Notes: generated from the letters alone by a model not told the origin. A stretch of 64,000 nucleotides of DNA from Acidimicrobiaceae bacterium (GCA_009837445.1 VXTM01000042.1:62180-126179); one strand, 5' to 3'; positions 46,818 through 63,577 are shown, counted from the stretch's first letter. Numbers and translations are program-made.

Positions 46818-47158
46818 AGGTCTGCTCCCGTGCGCCGGCAGACGCGCACCTTGGCTCCATCGGGCGTGAACCGGTAGCCCACCCGGGTGGGCTTGCCGTC
46901 GGTGGGGCTCACCACCGCCACGTTGGACGCGTCGATGGGCATGGCCTTGTCGATGATGCCGCCCTGCTGCACGTTGCGGGTGGGGGCCTGGTGGCGCTTG
47001 GCGACGTTGACGCCTTCCACGATCACCTTGCCCGCCGCGGGGATGACCCGTTCGACGGTGCCTTCCAGCCCGGCGTCCTTGCCCGACAGCACCACGACCC
47101 GGTCGCCCTTGATGATCTTCATCGAACGTGAGCGGGGACGCTTGGAGCGGCCGGCCAT
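46814..47158 (-). CDS. rplX: 50S ribosomal protein L24
   Basis: 114 residues; initiates 50S assembly. KOW motif region [21 protein letters not shown] after a 12-residue basic N-terminal extension. The ATG at 47158 has GGAGGTG 6 bases upstream, supporting the longer start over the ATG at residue 13. Confidence 0.97.
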   Translation of the reverse strand: MAGRSKRPRSRSMKIIKGDRVVVLSGKDAGLEGTVERVIPAAGKVIVEGVNVAKRHQAPTRNVQQGGIIDKAMPIDASNVAVVSPTDGKPTRVGYRFTPDGAKVRVCRRTGADL

Positions 47159-47527
47159 CTAGAGCACCTCCGGCGCCAGCGACACGATGCGCATGAACTG
47201 CTTGTCCCGGAGCTCCCGGCCGACGGGCCCGAAGATGCGGGTGCCCCGGGGCTGGTCCTGCTCGTTGATCAGCACCGCGGCGTTCTCGTCGAAGCGGATG
47301 TAGCTGCCGTCACCGCGGCGCTTCTCCTTGCGAGTTCTCACCACGACGCAGCGCACCAGGTCGCCCTTGCGTACCTGGGCGCCGGGGATGGCGTCCTTGA
47401 CGGTGGCCACGAACACGTCGCCGACCGACGCGTAGCGCCGCTTGGAGCCGCCGAGCACCTTGATGCACAGCACCTCCTTGGCGCCGGAGTTGTCGGCGAC
47501 CCGCAGCCGGGATTCCTGCTGGATCAC
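47159..47527 (-). CDS. rplN: 50S ribosomal protein L14
   Basis: 122 residues. [42 protein letters not shown] and the C-terminal [24 protein letters not shown] (quoted in part) are standard. The ATG overlaps the rpsQ stop by 4 bases. Confidence 0.98.
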   Translation of the reverse strand: MIQQESRLRVADNSGAKEVLCIKVLGGSKRRYASVGDVFVATVKDAIPGAQVRKGDLVRCVVVRTRKEKRRGDGSYIRFDENAAVLINEQDQPRGTRIFGPVGRELRDKQFMRIVSLAPEVL

Positions 47528-47796
47528 TTGGCACGCTCCACGATCTCGACGAGGCGCCAGCGCTTCGTCTTGGAGAGGGGGCGGGTCTCGGCGATGCGGA
47601 CGCGGTCGCCGACGCCCAGCTCGTTCTCGGCGTCGTGGACGGCGAGGCGGGTGGTCCGCTGCACAGTCTTGGCGTAGCGGGGGTGCCGGACCCTCTCGGT
47701 GGCCTCGACGATCGCCGTCTTGTCCATGCGGTCGGAGACCACGACGCCCTCGCGGACCTTGCGACGGTTGGGGCGGGGCTGGGAGTCCTGAGCCAT
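47524..47796 (-). CDS. rpsQ: 30S ribosomal protein S17
   Basis: 90 residues, OB-fold protein of 30[20 protein letters not shown] and [19 protein letters not shown] are typical. I use the ATG at 47796, which has AGGAG 8 bases upstream; the ATG at 47802 overlaps the rpmC stop but is only 2 bases from that Shine-Dalgarno. Confidence 0.96.
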   Translation of the reverse strand: MAQDSQPRPNRRKVREGVVVSDRMDKTAIVEATERVRHPRYAKTVQRTTRLAVHDAENELGVGDRVRIAETRPLSKTKRWRLVEIVERAK

Positions 47797-47798
47797 GG

Positions 47799-48029
47799 TC
47801 ATCTCTCCTCGGCTGCGGCGTACTGGGCCTCGGCGGCCGCGATCTCGCGGGCCCGCAGCTCGGTGAGCATGCGTGCGATGTCGCGGCGCACCTGCTTGAG
47901 GCGCGCCGGGTTGTCGAGCTGGCCGGTGGCGAACTGGAAGCGCAGGTTGAACAGCTCCTCCTTGGCCTCCGACAGGCGTTCGATCAGGTCGGTGTCGCCG
48001 AGATCGGTGAGAGCCTTGGCCCGCGCCAT
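47799..48029 (-). CDS. rpmC: 50S ribosomal protein L29
   Basis: 76 residues, two long helices at the tunnel exit where signal recognition particle and trigger factor bind. [20 protein letters not shown] is the family core; the C-terminus is extended by an Ala/Glu-rich helix. One-base overlap with the rplP stop. Confidence 0.97.
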   Translation of the reverse strand: MARAKALTDLGDTDLIERLSEAKEELFNLRFQFATGQLDNPARLKQVRRDIARMLTELRAREIAAAEAQYAAAEER

Positions 48030-48445
48030 CAGAAGTCCTCCTCGCGGGTGACGAAGCGGGCCTTCATGGGCAGCTTCTGGATGGCCCGGTCGATGGCGCC
48101 GCGGGCGATCTCGGTGTCGTGGTAGGAGAGCTCGAACAGGATGCGGCCAGGGCGGACCACCGCCACCCAGTGCTCCGGGTTGCCCTTGCCCGAGCCCATC
48201 CGGGTCTCGGCGGGCTTCTGGGTGACGGGCTTGTCGGGGAAGACGTTGATCCACACCTTGCCGCCCCGCTTGATGTGGCGGGTCATGGCCACACGGGCGG
48301 CCTCGATCTGGCGCGACGTCAGCCATCCGGGCTCCAGCGCCTGGATGCCGAAGTCGCCGTGGGCGACGTCGGTGCGCCCCTTCGCGGTGCCCTTGGTGCG
48401 GCCCCGGTGGTGCTTGCGGTGGCGGACCTTGCGCGGCATCAACAT
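48029..48445 (-). CDS. rplP: 50S ribosomal protein L16
   Basis: 138 residues, near the A-site tRNA elbow. [19 protein letters not shown], then [14 protein letters not shown] segment (here [20 protein letters not shown]) and [22 protein letters not shown] at 48445, 14 bases after rpsC. Confidence 0.97.
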   Translation of the reverse strand: MLMPRKVRHRKHHRGRTKGTAKGRTDVAHGDFGIQALEPGWLTSRQIEAARVAMTRHIKRGGKVWINVFPDKPVTQKPAETRMGSGKGNPEHWVAVVRPGRILFELSYHDTEIARGAIDRAIQKLPMKARFVTREEDF

Positions 48446-48459
48446 CGTCGTCGAACCCC

Positions 48460-49359
48460 TCAGTCGTCGCCCGGGCGGAAGTGGGGCGTCTCGTGGTGCT
48501 CGCGGGTGGAGGCCTCGATGGCGGCCTCCTCGTCGAGCAGCTTCTCGAACTCGGGGTCGGCCTCGCCGATGAGCGGGGCGGGCTCCTCGTCGACCATCTC
48601 GTCGGTGAACTCGCGGCGGCGGGCCGCCGACGACGACACGATCTTGCGGGGGCGGGCGCCGGGACCCGAGGTCTCGCCGGCGGCCATGGCGGCCTCCTTG
48701 GAGGCCTTGTCCTCCGAGAGCGTCTTGTAGGGGAGGATGTCGCCCTTGTAGAGCCAGACCTTCACGCCGATGCGGCCGTAGGTGGTTCGGGCCTCCCGGA
48801 AGCCGTAGTCCACATCGGCCCGCAGGGTGTGCAGCGGCACCCGGCCCTCGCGGTACCACTCGGTGCGGGCCATCTCCGAGCCGCCGAGACGGCCCGAGCA
48901 CTGCACCCGGATACCGAGCGCGCCGGCCCGCTGGGCGTTCTGCACGGCCCGCTTCATGGCCCGGCGGAAGGCCACCCGGCCGGTCAGCTGGTCGGCGACG
49001 CCCTGGGCGATGAGAGCCGCGTCGAGCTCGGGCTGCTTGATCTCCTGGATGTTGAGCTGCACCCGCGGGTTGCCGCTGATGTCGGTGAGGCCCGCCCTCA
49101 GCCGGTCGGCCTCCGCGCCGCGCCGGCCGATCACGATGCCGGGCCGGGCCGTGTGCACGTCCACCCGCAGCCGGTCCCGGGTGCGCTCCACCTCCACGCG
49201 GCTGATGGCCGCGTGGGGCAGTTCGGTCATGAGGAAGTCCCGGATCTTCCAGTCCTCGATGACGTTGTCCGCGTACTCCTTGCGGTCGGCGAACCACCGG
49301 CTCTTCCACTCGGTGGTGACGCCGAGGCGGAACCCGTACGGGTTTACCTTCTGACCCAT
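48460..49359 (-). CDS. rpsC: 30S ribosomal protein S3 with acidic C-terminal extension
   Basis: 299 residues, against about 210-270 usually. [20 protein letters not shown], the KH domain with [17 protein letters not shown] loop (here [16 protein letters not shown]), and [20 protein letters not shown] are conserved. The last 70 or so residues are an added Glu/Asp-rich tail (from about 228) ending HFRPGDD. S3 guards the mRNA entry channel. The ATG shares a base with the rplV stop. Confidence 0.97.
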   Translation of the reverse strand: MGQKVNPYGFRLGVTTEWKSRWFADRKEYADNVIEDWKIRDFLMTELPHAAISRVEVERTRDRLRVDVHTARPGIVIGRRGAEADRLRAGLTDISGNPRVQLNIQEIKQPELDAALIAQGVADQLTGRVAFRRAMKRAVQNAQRAGALGIRVQCSGRLGGSEMARTEWYREGRVPLHTLRADVDYGFREARTTYGRIGVKVWLYKGDILPYKTLSEDKASKEAAMAAGETSGPGARPRKIVSSSAARRREFTDEMVDEEPAPLIGEADPEFEKLLDEEAAIEASTREHHETPHFRPGDD

Positions 49360-50072
49360 CAGTCGCCCCCTGTTGACTTGCCGGGCTCTTCGCCGCCGGC
49401 TTCGGTGCCGTCGCCGGCGTCGAGCTCTTCGTCCCCGGACGCCTCTATGCCGTCTCCGTCCTCGGTGGACGCCTCGGCATCCTCGACCTCGGCCTCATCG
49501 ATCTCGGTGGCCGGATCCTCGGCCAGCGCGGCCTCGGTGGCCTGCACCACCGCCGAGGCCTGAGCCTCCACGTCCGCCTCGGCTTCGGAGGTGGCTGCTT
49601 CGACCTCCTGCGTGGCGGCGGCGCGGGACCGGGCTACCCGGCGCCGGCGGACCTCGGCCGCGACCGCGCCGCGCCGCGACTGCTGAGCCTGCATCCGCTC
49701 GAGCGTCTCGGGGTCGTAGCGGCTGACGATCACGGTGATGTGGCAGGTGCGCTTGCGGATGCGGGTGGCCCTTCCCCGGGCGCGGGGCCGCCAGCGCTTG
49801 AGGGTGGGACCCTCGTCGGCGTAGCACGCCGACACGTACAGCTCGTCGGCGTCGAGGCCGTCGTTGTGCTCGGCGTTGGCCAGCGCCGAGTCCAGCACCT
49901 TGGCGATCGGCTGCGCGACGTCTCGCTCGGAGAAGGCCAGGATGTCGTGGGCGTCGGCGCAGCTCTTGCCCCGGATCAGGTCCAGGACCTCGCGGGCCTT
50001 GTAGGCCGAGCTCCGCACGTAGGACGCCCGGGCCCGGGTGCCGGGCCGCTCGTTCGTCTTGGTCCCCACCAT
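49359..50072 (-). CDS. rplV: 50S ribosomal protein L22 with long acidic tail
   Basis: 237 residues, about twice the usual 110-130. The conserved domain occupies about residues 10-125 ([39 protein letters not shown]) and includes the beta-hairpin lining the exit tunnel. A basic bridge follows (about 140-157) and then some 80 residues made almost only of Ala, Glu, Asp, Gly, Ser and Thr. The ATG at 50072 overlaps the rpsS stop; the upstream open frame is a shadow of rpsS. Confidence 0.96.
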   Translation of the reverse strand: MVGTKTNERPGTRARASYVRSSAYKAREVLDLIRGKSCADAHDILAFSERDVAQPIAKVLDSALANAEHNDGLDADELYVSACYADEGPTLKRWRPRARGRATRIRKRTCHITVIVSRYDPETLERMQAQQSRRGAVAAEVRRRRVARSRAAATQEVEAATSEAEADVEAQASAVVQATEAALAEDPATEIDEAEVEDAEASTEDGDGIEASGDEELDAGDGTEAGGEEPGKSTGGD

Positions 50073-50350
50073 CAGCGGCGAGCCCCCCGCTCCTGGCCGG
50101 CGTGGAACCGGAACGTCCTGGTGGGGGCGAACTCGCCGAGCTTGTGGCCCACCATCGACTCGGTGATGTAGACCGGCACGTGCTTGCGGCCGTCGTGCAC
50201 CGCGAGGGTGTGGCCGACCATGTCGGGGATGATGGTGGACCGGCGCGACCACGTCTTCACCACCCGCTTCTCGTTGCGCTCGTTGAGTTCGTCGATCTTG
50301 CGAAGGAGGTGGTCGTCCACGAAGGGACCCTTCTTGAGGCTTCGGGGCAT
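50072..50350 (-). CDS. rpsS: 30S ribosomal protein S19
   Basis: 92 residues, head of 30S with S13. [20 protein letters not shown] and [20 protein letters not shown] are diagnostic. Starts 5 bases after rplB. Confidence 0.98.
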   Translation of the reverse strand: MPRSLKKGPFVDDHLLRKIDELNERNEKRVVKTWSRRSTIIPDMVGHTLAVHDGRKHVPVYITESMVGHKLGEFAPTRTFRFHAGQERGARR

Positions 50351-50355
50351 TGGCG

Positions 50356-51192
50356 CTACCTCCGGGTGCCGCGCCTGCGGCGGCGGCGAACGATCATCTT
50401 GTCGGAGTCCTTGCGGCGGGCCCGGGTCCGACCCTCAGGCTTGCCCCAGGGCGAGACGGGGTGGCGCCCGCCCGAGGACTTGCCCTCACCCCCGCCGAGG
50501 GGATGGTCGACCGGGTTCATGGCGACGCCCCGGGTCTGGGGCCGCACACCCTTCCAGCGGTTGCGGCCCGCCTTCCCGATCTTGGTGAGCTCGTGCTCGG
50601 AGTTGCCGACCTCGCCGACGGTGGCCCGGCAGTCGATGGGCACCCGCCGCATCTCCGTGCTGGGCAGCCGCAGCGTGGCGAAGCGCCCCTCCTTGGCCAC
50701 CAGCTGCACGCTGGCCCCGGCGCTGCGGCCCATGCGGCCGCCCGCGCCCGCCTTCAGCTCGACGTTGTGGACCACGGTCCCGACCGGGATGTAGCGCAGG
50801 GCCAGCGCATTGCCGGGTCGGATCTCCGAGCCCTGGCCCGACATGACCCGGTCGCCGACCTCCAGGCCCTTGGGGGCCAGGATGTAGCGCTTCTCGCCGT
50901 CGTGGTAGTGGAGCAGCGCTATGCGGCAGGTGCGGTTCGGGTCGTACTCGATGGCGGCCACCGTGGCCGGCACGTTGTCCTTGGTGCGGACGAAGTCGAT
51001 CTTGCGGTAGCGCTGCTTGTGGCCGCCGCCGCGGTGGCGGGAGGTCTTGCGGCCCAGATTGTTGCGGCCGCCGGTGCCCGACTGCTTGACGAGCAGGCTG
51101 CGCTCGGGGGTCGAGCGGGTGACCTCCGAGAAGTCCGAGGCGGTCTGGAATCGACGGCCCGGGCTGGACGGCTTGCGCTTGCGGATCGTCAT
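50356..51192 (-). CDS. rplB: 50S ribosomal protein L2
   Basis: 278 residues; required for peptidyl transfer and subunit joining. [19 protein letters not shown] at the N-terminus, [40 protein letters not shown] with the conserved His, and an Arg-rich end. ATG at 51192, 2 bases after rplW; the longer frame upstream reads through rplW. Confidence 0.98.
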   Translation of the reverse strand: MTIRKRKPSSPGRRFQTASDFSEVTRSTPERSLLVKQSGTGGRNNLGRKTSRHRGGGHKQRYRKIDFVRTKDNVPATVAAIEYDPNRTCRIALLHYHDGEKRYILAPKGLEVGDRVMSGQGSEIRPGNALALRYIPVGTVVHNVELKAGAGGRMGRSAGASVQLVAKEGRFATLRLPSTEMRRVPIDCRATVGEVGNSEHELTKIGKAGRNRWKGVRPQTRGVAMNPVDHPLGGGEGKSSGGRHPVSPWGKPEGRTRARRKDSDKMIVRRRRRRGTRR

Positions 51193-51194
51193 GG

Positions 51195-51485
51195 TCAGGC
51201 CTCGAAGAGATCGATCGTGTCGCCCGCGGCCAGCGTGACCAGGGCGCGCTTGGTGTCGGGCCGGCGGCCCCATGTGTTGTTGCGGCGGTTGTGCCGCCGC
51301 TTCCCCTTGCGGCGCAGCGTGTTGACCTTCACCACCGAGACATCGAAGATCGTCTCCACCGCGGCCCGGATCTCGGGCTTGGTGGCTTCGGGGGCGACGA
51401 TGAACGTGTAGACGTTGTCGGCGAGCAGCGCGTAGCTCTTCTCCGACACGACCGGGCGCAGGATCACGTCGCGGTGATCACGCAT
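51195..51485 (-). CDS. rplW: 50S ribosomal protein L23
   Basis: 96 residues from the ATG at 51485; tunnel-exit docking site for trigger factor and [19 protein letters not shown] and [16 protein letters not shown] are typical. It overlaps the rplD stop by 8 bases. An ATG at 51515 would overlap rplD further and is less likely. Confidence 0.96.
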   Translation of the reverse strand: MRDHRDVILRPVVSEKSYALLADNVYTFIVAPEATKPEIRAAVETIFDVSVVKVNTLRRKGKRRHNRRNNTWGRRPDTKRALVTLAAGDTIDLFEA

Positions 51486-52125
51486 CGCCGTCACCTTCGT
51501 TCTGGCCGCCCGCACCGGAGGTGGGCAGGGTGTCTGAGGTGAACACCACCACGTCGCTGTTCAGAACGTCGTAGGTGTTCAGCTCGCCTACGTGCAGGCA
51601 GTGGACCGGCGGAAGGTTGCGGAAGCTCTTCTGGGCGTCGGCATCTTCGTCGCCCAGCACCACCAGGACCTTGCCTGTCGCTCCGATGGCGTCAAGAGCG
51701 GCCGCGGCGTCGGAGGTGCGGGGCCCGTCCTCGAAGCGCCAGCGGTCCACCACGATGATCTGGCCGGAGCGGGCCCGGTCCGACAGCGCGCCGGCCAGGG
51801 CCAGGCGCTTCATCTTCTTGGGGGTCCGCTGGCGGTAGTCGCGGGGCTTGGGGCCGTGGGCCGCGCCGCCGCCCCGCCACTGGGGGGACCGGATCGAGCC
51901 GTGGCGGGCCCGGCCGGTGCCCTTCTGGCGCCACGGCTTGGAGCCGCCGCCGGCCACCTCGGCCCGGCCCTTGGTGCTGTGGGTGCCGGCCCTGCGGGCC
52001 GCCAGCTGGGCGTTGACCACCTGATGCATGAGGCCGATGTTGGGCTCCACGCCGAAGATCGAGTCGTCAAGGACGACTTCACCGACCTTGCGGCCCTTGG
52101 ACGAAACCACTCTCACCGGCTCCAT
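51478..52125 (-). CDS. rplD: 50S ribosomal protein L4
   Basis: 215 residues, with the tunnel-reaching loop [20 protein letters not shown]. In Escherichia coli L4 represses its own operon by binding the S10 leader. It starts 4 bases after rplC. C-terminal tail is acidic and Gly-rich. Confidence 0.97.
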   Translation of the reverse strand: MEPVRVVSSKGRKVGEVVLDDSIFGVEPNIGLMHQVVNAQLAARRAGTHSTKGRAEVAGGGSKPWRQKGTGRARHGSIRSPQWRGGGAAHGPKPRDYRQRTPKKMKRLALAGALSDRARSGQIIVVDRWRFEDGPRTSDAAAALDAIGATGKVLVVLGDEDADAQKSFRNLPPVHCLHVGELNTYDVLNSDVVVFTSDTLPTSGAGGQNEGDGDA

Positions 52126-52129
52126 GTGC

Positions 52130-52768
52130 TCAACCGTCCTTGACCGCGTTGCGCACCACGACGGTGGCGCCCTTGGGCCCGGGAACGGAGCCCTTCACCA
52201 GCAGTACCTCAGCCTCGGCGTCGGCCTTGACCACTTCGAGGTTGAGGGTGGTGACCCGGTTGGCTCCGGCCCGGCCGGGCATCTTCTTGCCCTTGAACAC
52301 CCTCGAGGGGGTGGCGCACTGGCCCACCGCGCCGGGCTTGCGATGCACCTTGTGGGCGCCGTGGCCGGCGGGTTGGCCCTTGAACCCGTGGCGTTTCATC
52401 ACGCCGGTGAATCCCTTGCCCTTGGAGACCGCGGTCACGTCGACCTTCTCGCCGGAGGCGAGCACGTCGACGCCGATCTGCTGTCCCACGGCGTACTCGC
52501 TCACATCATCGAGCCGCAGTTCCAGCACCGACCGGCCGGGGTCGACTCCGGCCCGTTGGAAGTGTCCGGCCTCCGGCTGGGTCAGCCGGGCCGGGTCGAT
52601 CATGCCGAAGGTCACCTGTATCGCGCTGTAGCCGTCGTGCTCGTTGGTTTTGACCTGCACCACCCGGCAGGGCGAGACGCGCAGGACGGTGACTCCGACG
52701 ACCTGGTTGTTCTCGTCCCACACCTGGGTCATCCCGACCTTGGTGCCCACGATCGCCTTGGTGGCCAT
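52130..52768 (-). CDS. rplC: 50S ribosomal protein L3
   Basis: 212 residues; early 50S assembly, near the peptidyl transferase centre. MATKAIVGTKVGMTQVWDEN at the start; GFTGVMKRHGFKGQPAGHGA in the long loop. ATG at 52768 with AGGA 7 bases upstream; an ATG at 52783 has no Shine-Dalgarno. Unusually it does not follow rpsJ directly but heads its own transcript. Confidence 0.97.
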   Translation of the reverse strand: MATKAIVGTKVGMTQVWDENNQVVGVTVLRVSPCRVVQVKTNEHDGYSAIQVTFGMIDPARLTQPEAGHFQRAGVDPGRSVLELRLDDVSEYAVGQQIGVDVLASGEKVDVTAVSKGKGFTGVMKRHGFKGQPAGHGAHKVHRKPGAVGQCATPSRVFKGKKMPGRAGANRVTTLNLEVVKADAEAEVLLVKGSVPGPKGATVVVRNAVKDG

Positions 52769-52944
52769 GCCTAGTCCTGACATCTCGGCGCGAGCGCCGC
52801 TCACGCGAACGCTCCGCTCGGGCGGACCCGGCGGAGCGGCGATTCGGTTGTGCCGCACGGTTCCCCCGCGGTAGGACCGCTGGGAATCCAACGAGGGCCT
52901 GTGTGGACATCGATTCGAACTCGTCCCGGACGGCCCGGGGCGAA
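52769..52944 (-). promoter_or_regulatory. Structured 5' leader of rplC operon
   Basis: About 175 untranslated bases predicted between promoter and rplC. Two hairpins are visible: CGCTCCGC / GCGGAGCG (52810-52817 with 52831-52838) and GCGTGAGC / GCTCGCGC (52799-52806 with 52788-52795), the latter ending 19 bases before the ATG. It could be a ribosomal-protein-responsive leader; no known leader class was recognised. Confidence 0.35.
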
Positions 52945-52950
52945 CCGCGG

Positions 52951-52979
52951 AGTGTAACGGCACCCACCCATGCCCCCAA
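52951..52979 (-). promoter_or_regulatory. Putative promoter of rplC operon
   Basis: TTGGGG (52979-52974), a 17-base spacer and TACACT (52956-52951) on the minus strand, in the 278-base divergent gap between rplC and the membrane protein gene. It is needed because plus-strand genes separate rplC from rpsJ. Confidence 0.5.
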
Positions 52980-53032
52980 CCCACGGGAGGCGGGCGGACA
53001 TGGCGGTCCCCCTTCGGGGCATCCGTGGTGGC

Positions 53033-53038
53033 TAGGGT
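53033..53038 (+). promoter_or_regulatory. -10 box for AI-2E-type gene (leaderless type)
   Basis: TAGGGT with 8 bases to the ATG at 53047; the same hexamer and spacing as at the helicase gene. No Shine-Dalgarno. Confidence 0.45.
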
Positions 53039-53046
53039 CCGCGACG

Positions 53047-54156
53047 ATGGACGACGGCAGGACCGTGCCGGCCTGGGTCAAGCGGGCCATCGTCTGGTTC
53101 TGGCTCGGCGGGTTGGCCACCTTCTACGCGGTCGGGGTGGTGCGCGCCCTGAGGACGCTGCTGGTGGTTCTGTTGGTGTCGGTGTTCGTCGCGTTCGCGC
53201 TGGAGCCGGCGGTGAATGCCATGGCGCGGCGGGGAATCCGTCGTGGCATCGGCACGGCGGTCACCTTCCTGGTGGCCGCCGGTCTGGCCGCCGGATTCTT
53301 CGCTCTGGTCGGCACCGCGCTGGCCTCGGAGACGAACCACCTGATCGAGAATGCGCCCGCCTACATCGACGACATCGAGGGCTGGCTCGACGACGCCCTC
53401 GGCATCGAGTTGGAGTTCGATACGCTCAAGGAGGAGTTCCTCGCGGGCGGTGGACTACAGGATCTGGCCAGCCGGTTCGCCGACGATGTGGTCAACGTCG
53501 GCACCACCGTGGTGAGCCTGCTGTTCCAATTGTTCACCGTGGCTCTCTTCACCTTCTACCTGGTGGCCGAGGGCCCCAAGCTGCGCCGGATGGTGTCGTC
53601 GCGGCTGAGCGAGCACAGGGCCGTGATCGTGACCGAGATCTGGGATCTGGCCATGGAGAAGACCGGCGGCTACATGTACTCCCGCACGATCCTGGCCTTC
53701 ATCTCGGCGCTGGTGCACTGGGGGGCCTTCGCGCTGCTCGACGTGCCCTCGCCGGTGGCGCTGGCGGTGTGGGTCGGGGTCATATCGCAGTTCATCCCCG
53801 CCATCGGCGCCTACATCGCCGGGGTGCTGCCAGTGGTGGTCGCGCTGCTGCACTCGCCCCGCACCGGTCTCTTCGTGCTGATAGTGATCGTCGCCTACCA
53901 GCAGCTGGAGAACTACTTCTTCTCGCCCCGGGTCACGGCCCACACCATGGAGATCCACGTCGCGCTGGCATTCGGCGCGGTCATCGCGGGCACCGCGCTG
54001 ATGGGGATCGTCGGAGCCTTCCTGGCCCTGCCTGTGGCCGCCACCGCCCAGGCGTTCATCTCCAGCTGGCTGGACGAGCGCGTCCGGCCGGCCCCGGCCG
54101 CCGCGACCCCGCATTCGGACACCGAGCCGGCGCCGACCGCCGACGGAGGGGACTAG
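53047..54156 (+). CDS. AI-2E/PerM-family membrane protein
   Basis: 369 residues, about seven to eight predicted membrane helices. Two at the N-terminus (WFWLGGLATFYAVGVV and LLVVLLVSVFVAFALEPAVN), one near 80-100, an amphipathic soluble segment (about 100-160), then helices to the end, including the family-typical FIPAIGAYIAGVLPVVVALL and QQLENYFFSPRVTAHTMEIH. A Pro/Ala-rich tail ends the protein. Family members export autoinducer-2 or act as Na+/H+ antiporters; which applies here is unknown. ATG at 53047 is preferred over in-frame upstream codons because the TAGGGT box sits 8 bases before it. It interrupts the S10 ribosomal cluster together with the next gene. Confidence 0.88.
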   Translation: MDDGRTVPAWVKRAIVWFWLGGLATFYAVGVVRALRTLLVVLLVSVFVAFALEPAVNAMARRGIRRGIGTAVTFLVAAGLAAGFFALVGTALASETNHLIENAPAYIDDIEGWLDDALGIELEFDTLKEEFLAGGGLQDLASRFADDVVNVGTTVVSLLFQLFTVALFTFYLVAEGPKLRRMVSSRLSEHRAVIVTEIWDLAMEKTGGYMYSRTILAFISALVHWGAFALLDVPSPVALAVWVGVISQFIPAIGAYIAGVLPVVVALLHSPRTGLFVLIVIVAYQQLENYFFSPRVTAHTMEIHVALAFGAVIAGTALMGIVGAFLALPVAATAQAFISSWLDERVRPAPAAATPHSDTEPAPTADGGD

Positions 54157-54186
54157 CGACACCTGCGTCCGGCCACGGCCCGCCGG

Positions 54187-54192
54187 TAGCAT
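54187..54192 (+). promoter_or_regulatory. -10 box for trpC-like gene (leaderless type)
   Basis: TAGCAT with 7 bases to the GTG at 54200. No Shine-Dalgarno. Confidence 0.45.
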
Positions 54193-54199
54193 CGGCGCC

Positions 54200-55000
54200 G
54201 TGGTGACCGTGTCCCCCACCAGTGCCGAGAGCCTGGACACCGGCACACCGGCGCGCCCGCCGCCCGGCAGCGTCGGGTACGGATTCAAGCGGGCTCTGCT
54301 GGCCAACGGCCTGTCGGTGATCGCCGAGGTCAAGCGGCGCTCGCCCTCGGCGGGCAACCTCAACGCCGACGCTGACGCGGTCGAGCTGGCCCGCCAGTAC
54401 CGCGACGGCGGCGCCGCCTGCCTGTCGGTGCTGACCGACGGCCCCCGCTTCGGCGGGTCGCCCGAAGACCTCCAGCAAGCCCGGGCCGCGACTGGCATAC
54501 CGGTGCTGCGCAAGGACTTCCTCACCACCCTTGAGCACGTCCGGGAGTCGAGCGCCATGGGCGCCGACGCCATGCTGGTGATCGTGGACGACGTGGACCC
54601 CTCGCTGCTGCGCCCCATGCACGAGCTGGCCCTGGAGCTGGGCCTGGACGTCCTCACCGAGATCCGCACCGAGCCCGAGTTGGACGTGGCGGTGGACGCC
54701 GGCGCCTACATGATCGCGGTGAACCAGCGCAGCCAGCCCAAGGACACCCGCTTCACCGTCGACTACAACAAGGCGGTCGAGATGGGTCCGAGGTTCGCTC
54801 AGCTGGACCCCGGGATCGTCACGGTGGCCGCGTCGGGCATCGGCGTCGAGGGCGGGACTGCCATGGGCGACATAGTCGAGGCCGGGTACGACGCCGCCCT
54901 CATCGGCGAGGCGCTGGTCACCGCCGCGGACCCGACCGCCCGTATCCAGGAACTGCTGGCCGACGCCGAACAGGCGTCGGCCGTTCGTCGCTCCCGCTAG
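54200..55000 (+). CDS. trpC: Indole-3-glycerol-phosphate synthase-like protein
   Basis: 266 residues, TIM barrel. Most IGPS catalytic positions are present: Glu43 and Lys45 in [10 protein letters not shown], the general-acid Lys105 in LRKDF, Glu154 in LTEIRTE, and Asn175 in VNQR. Two departures: the NNR motif is NQR, and the substrate-binding ESG is ASG (Ala211). So it is either a divergent TrpC or a paralogue with altered function; no other trp gene is nearby. GTG start at 54200 seven bases after TAGCAT. Its TAG and the rpsJ TAG are read from the same CTAG on opposite strands. Confidence 0.82.
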   Translation: MVTVSPTSAESLDTGTPARPPPGSVGYGFKRALLANGLSVIAEVKRRSPSAGNLNADADAVELARQYRDGGAACLSVLTDGPRFGGSPEDLQQARAATGIPVLRKDFLTTLEHVRESSAMGADAMLVIVDDVDPSLLRPMHELALELGLDVLTEIRTEPELDVAVDAGAYMIAVNQRSQPKDTRFTVDYNKAVEMGPRFAQLDPGIVTVAASGIGVEGGTAMGDIVEAGYDAALIGEALVTAADPTARIQELLADAEQASAVRRSR

Positions 55001-55317
55001 GCCTGCTGGACCTTCAGCTCGATGTCGACCCCGGCGGGGACCTCGAGACGCTGGAGGGTGTCCACAGTCTTCTTCGACGGCTCGAGGATGTCGAGCAGCC
55101 GCTTGTGGATGTGCATCTCGAAGTGCTCGCGCGAGTCCTTGTCCTTGAAGGGGGACCGCACCACGGTGTAGCGGTGCTTCTCGGTCGGCAGTGGCACGGG
55201 ACCGCTGAAGGTGGCCTGGGTCCGCTTGACCGTCTCGACGATCTTCTTCGTCGACTGGTCCAGGATCTCGTGGTCGTAGGCCTTGAGCCTGATCCGGACC
55301 CTGTGCTTCGCCGCCAC
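54997..55317 (-). CDS. rpsJ: 30S ribosomal protein S10 / NusE
   Basis: 106 residues from a GTG at 55317; the conserved protein begins [50 protein letters not shown] (shown in part by [19 protein letters not shown]) is diagnostic. S10 is also the NusE antitermination factor. It follows tuf by 16 bases and is last on this transcript: downstream lies trpC on the opposite strand, sharing the stop tetranucleotide. Confidence 0.96.
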   Translation of the reverse strand: MAAKHRVRIRLKAYDHEILDQSTKKIVETVKRTQATFSGPVPLPTEKHRYTVVRSPFKDKDSREHFEMHIHKRLLDILEPSKKTVDTLQRLEVPAGVDIELKVQQA

Positions 55318-55333
55318 CGCCAGAACCCCGCAG

Positions 55334-56521
<1,188 letters not shown>

Positions 56522-56561
56522 GGGTGCTTCCTCTTGTGTTCAGTTGGTTGAGAACTTCGGA

Positions 56562-58646
<2,085 letters not shown>

Positions 58647-58668
58647 GGCTACGACTAGGAGGGCGCGT

Positions 58669-59139
58669 CTACCAGCGGTAGTGCGCGAAGGCCTTGTTCG
58701 ACTCGGCCATCTTCTGCAGGTCCTCGCGCCGCTTCACCGACGCGCCCACCCCGTTGCCGGCGTCCAGAAGCTCGTTGGCCAGCCGCTCGGCCATGGTGTG
58801 CTCCCGCCGGTCGCGGGCGTACGAGACGATCCAGCGGACCGCGAGAGTGGTGGCCCGGCGAGGCCTGACCTCGACCGGAACCTGGTAGGTGGCGCCGCCC
58901 ACCCGCCGGCTCCGCACCTCCAGCTGGGGGCGGACATTGTCGACGGCCCGCTTGAGGGTGGAGACGGGCTCCGCGCCCGTCTTGTCCTCGACGATGGACA
59001 TCGCGTCGTACACGATCCGCTCCGCGAGGGTGCGCTTGCCCCGCTGGAGCACCTTGTTGATCACCTGCGTCACCAGCAGCGAGCGGTAGATCGGATCGGG
59101 CTGCAACTCGCGGCGCGCCGCGGGCCCCTTGCGCGGCAC
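58669..59139 (-). CDS. rpsG: 30S ribosomal protein S7
   Basis: 156 residues, exactly the common length, from a GTG at 59139 with AAGGAG 7 bases upstream inside the end of rps[21 protein letters not shown] at the start, [20 protein letters not shown] in the RNA-binding loop, ending [11 protein letters not shown]. Nucleates the 30S head. Confidence 0.98.
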   Translation of the reverse strand: MPRKGPAARRELQPDPIYRSLLVTQVINKVLQRGKRTLAERIVYDAMSIVEDKTGAEPVSTLKRAVDNVRPQLEVRSRRVGGATYQVPVEVRPRRATTLAVRWIVSYARDRREHTMAERLANELLDAGNGVGASVKRREDLQKMAESNKAFAHYRW

Positions 59140-59140
59140 C

Positions 59141-59512
59141 TCAGGACTCCTTCTTGACGCCGTAGCGGCTGCGGGCCTTCTTGCGCTCGCGCACGCCGGC
59201 GGTGTCGAGGGTGCCCCGCACGACCTTGTAGCGCACGCCGGGCAGGTCCCGCACCCGGCCGCCCCGCACCAGCACGATCGAGTGCTCCTGGAGGTTGTGC
59301 CCCTCGCCCGGTATGTAGGCGGTGATCTCCACGCCGGTGGTGAGGCGGACACGGGCCACCTTGCGCAGCGCGGAGTTCGGCTTTTTGGGGGTGGCCGTGT
59401 AGACCCTGGTGCACACGCCCCGCCGCTGGGGCGCGCCCTGCAGGGCGGGCGTCGACTCCTTGCGGCGCTTCGACTGGCGGCCCTTGCGGACCAGCTGCTG
59501 GATGGTAGGCAT
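59141..59512 (-). CDS. rpsL: 30S ribosomal protein S12
   Basis: 123 residues; decoding-centre protein and streptomycin target. [40 protein letters not shown] with the conserved Lys of the PNSA loop, and [16 protein letters not shown]. First gene of the str operon; the 111-base gap to rpoC holds a possible -10 box, TAGACT (59564-59559 on the minus strand), without a good -35. Confidence 0.98.
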   Translation of the reverse strand: MPTIQQLVRKGRQSKRRKESTPALQGAPQRRGVCTRVYTATPKKPNSALRKVARVRLTTGVEITAYIPGEGHNLQEHSIVLVRGGRVRDLPGVRYKVVRGTLDTAGVRERKKARSRYGVKKES

Positions 59513-59623
59513 GCGGGGGTTGTTCCTTGGCGGTAGCCGGCGTTGAGCCGGACGGGGAAGTCTAGGGGCGCGCAGGGACGGTTCGACGCCGCGACCCGAC
59601 GTTCGTCGGCCGAGCCGGGATCA

Positions 59624-63577
<3,954 letters not shown>

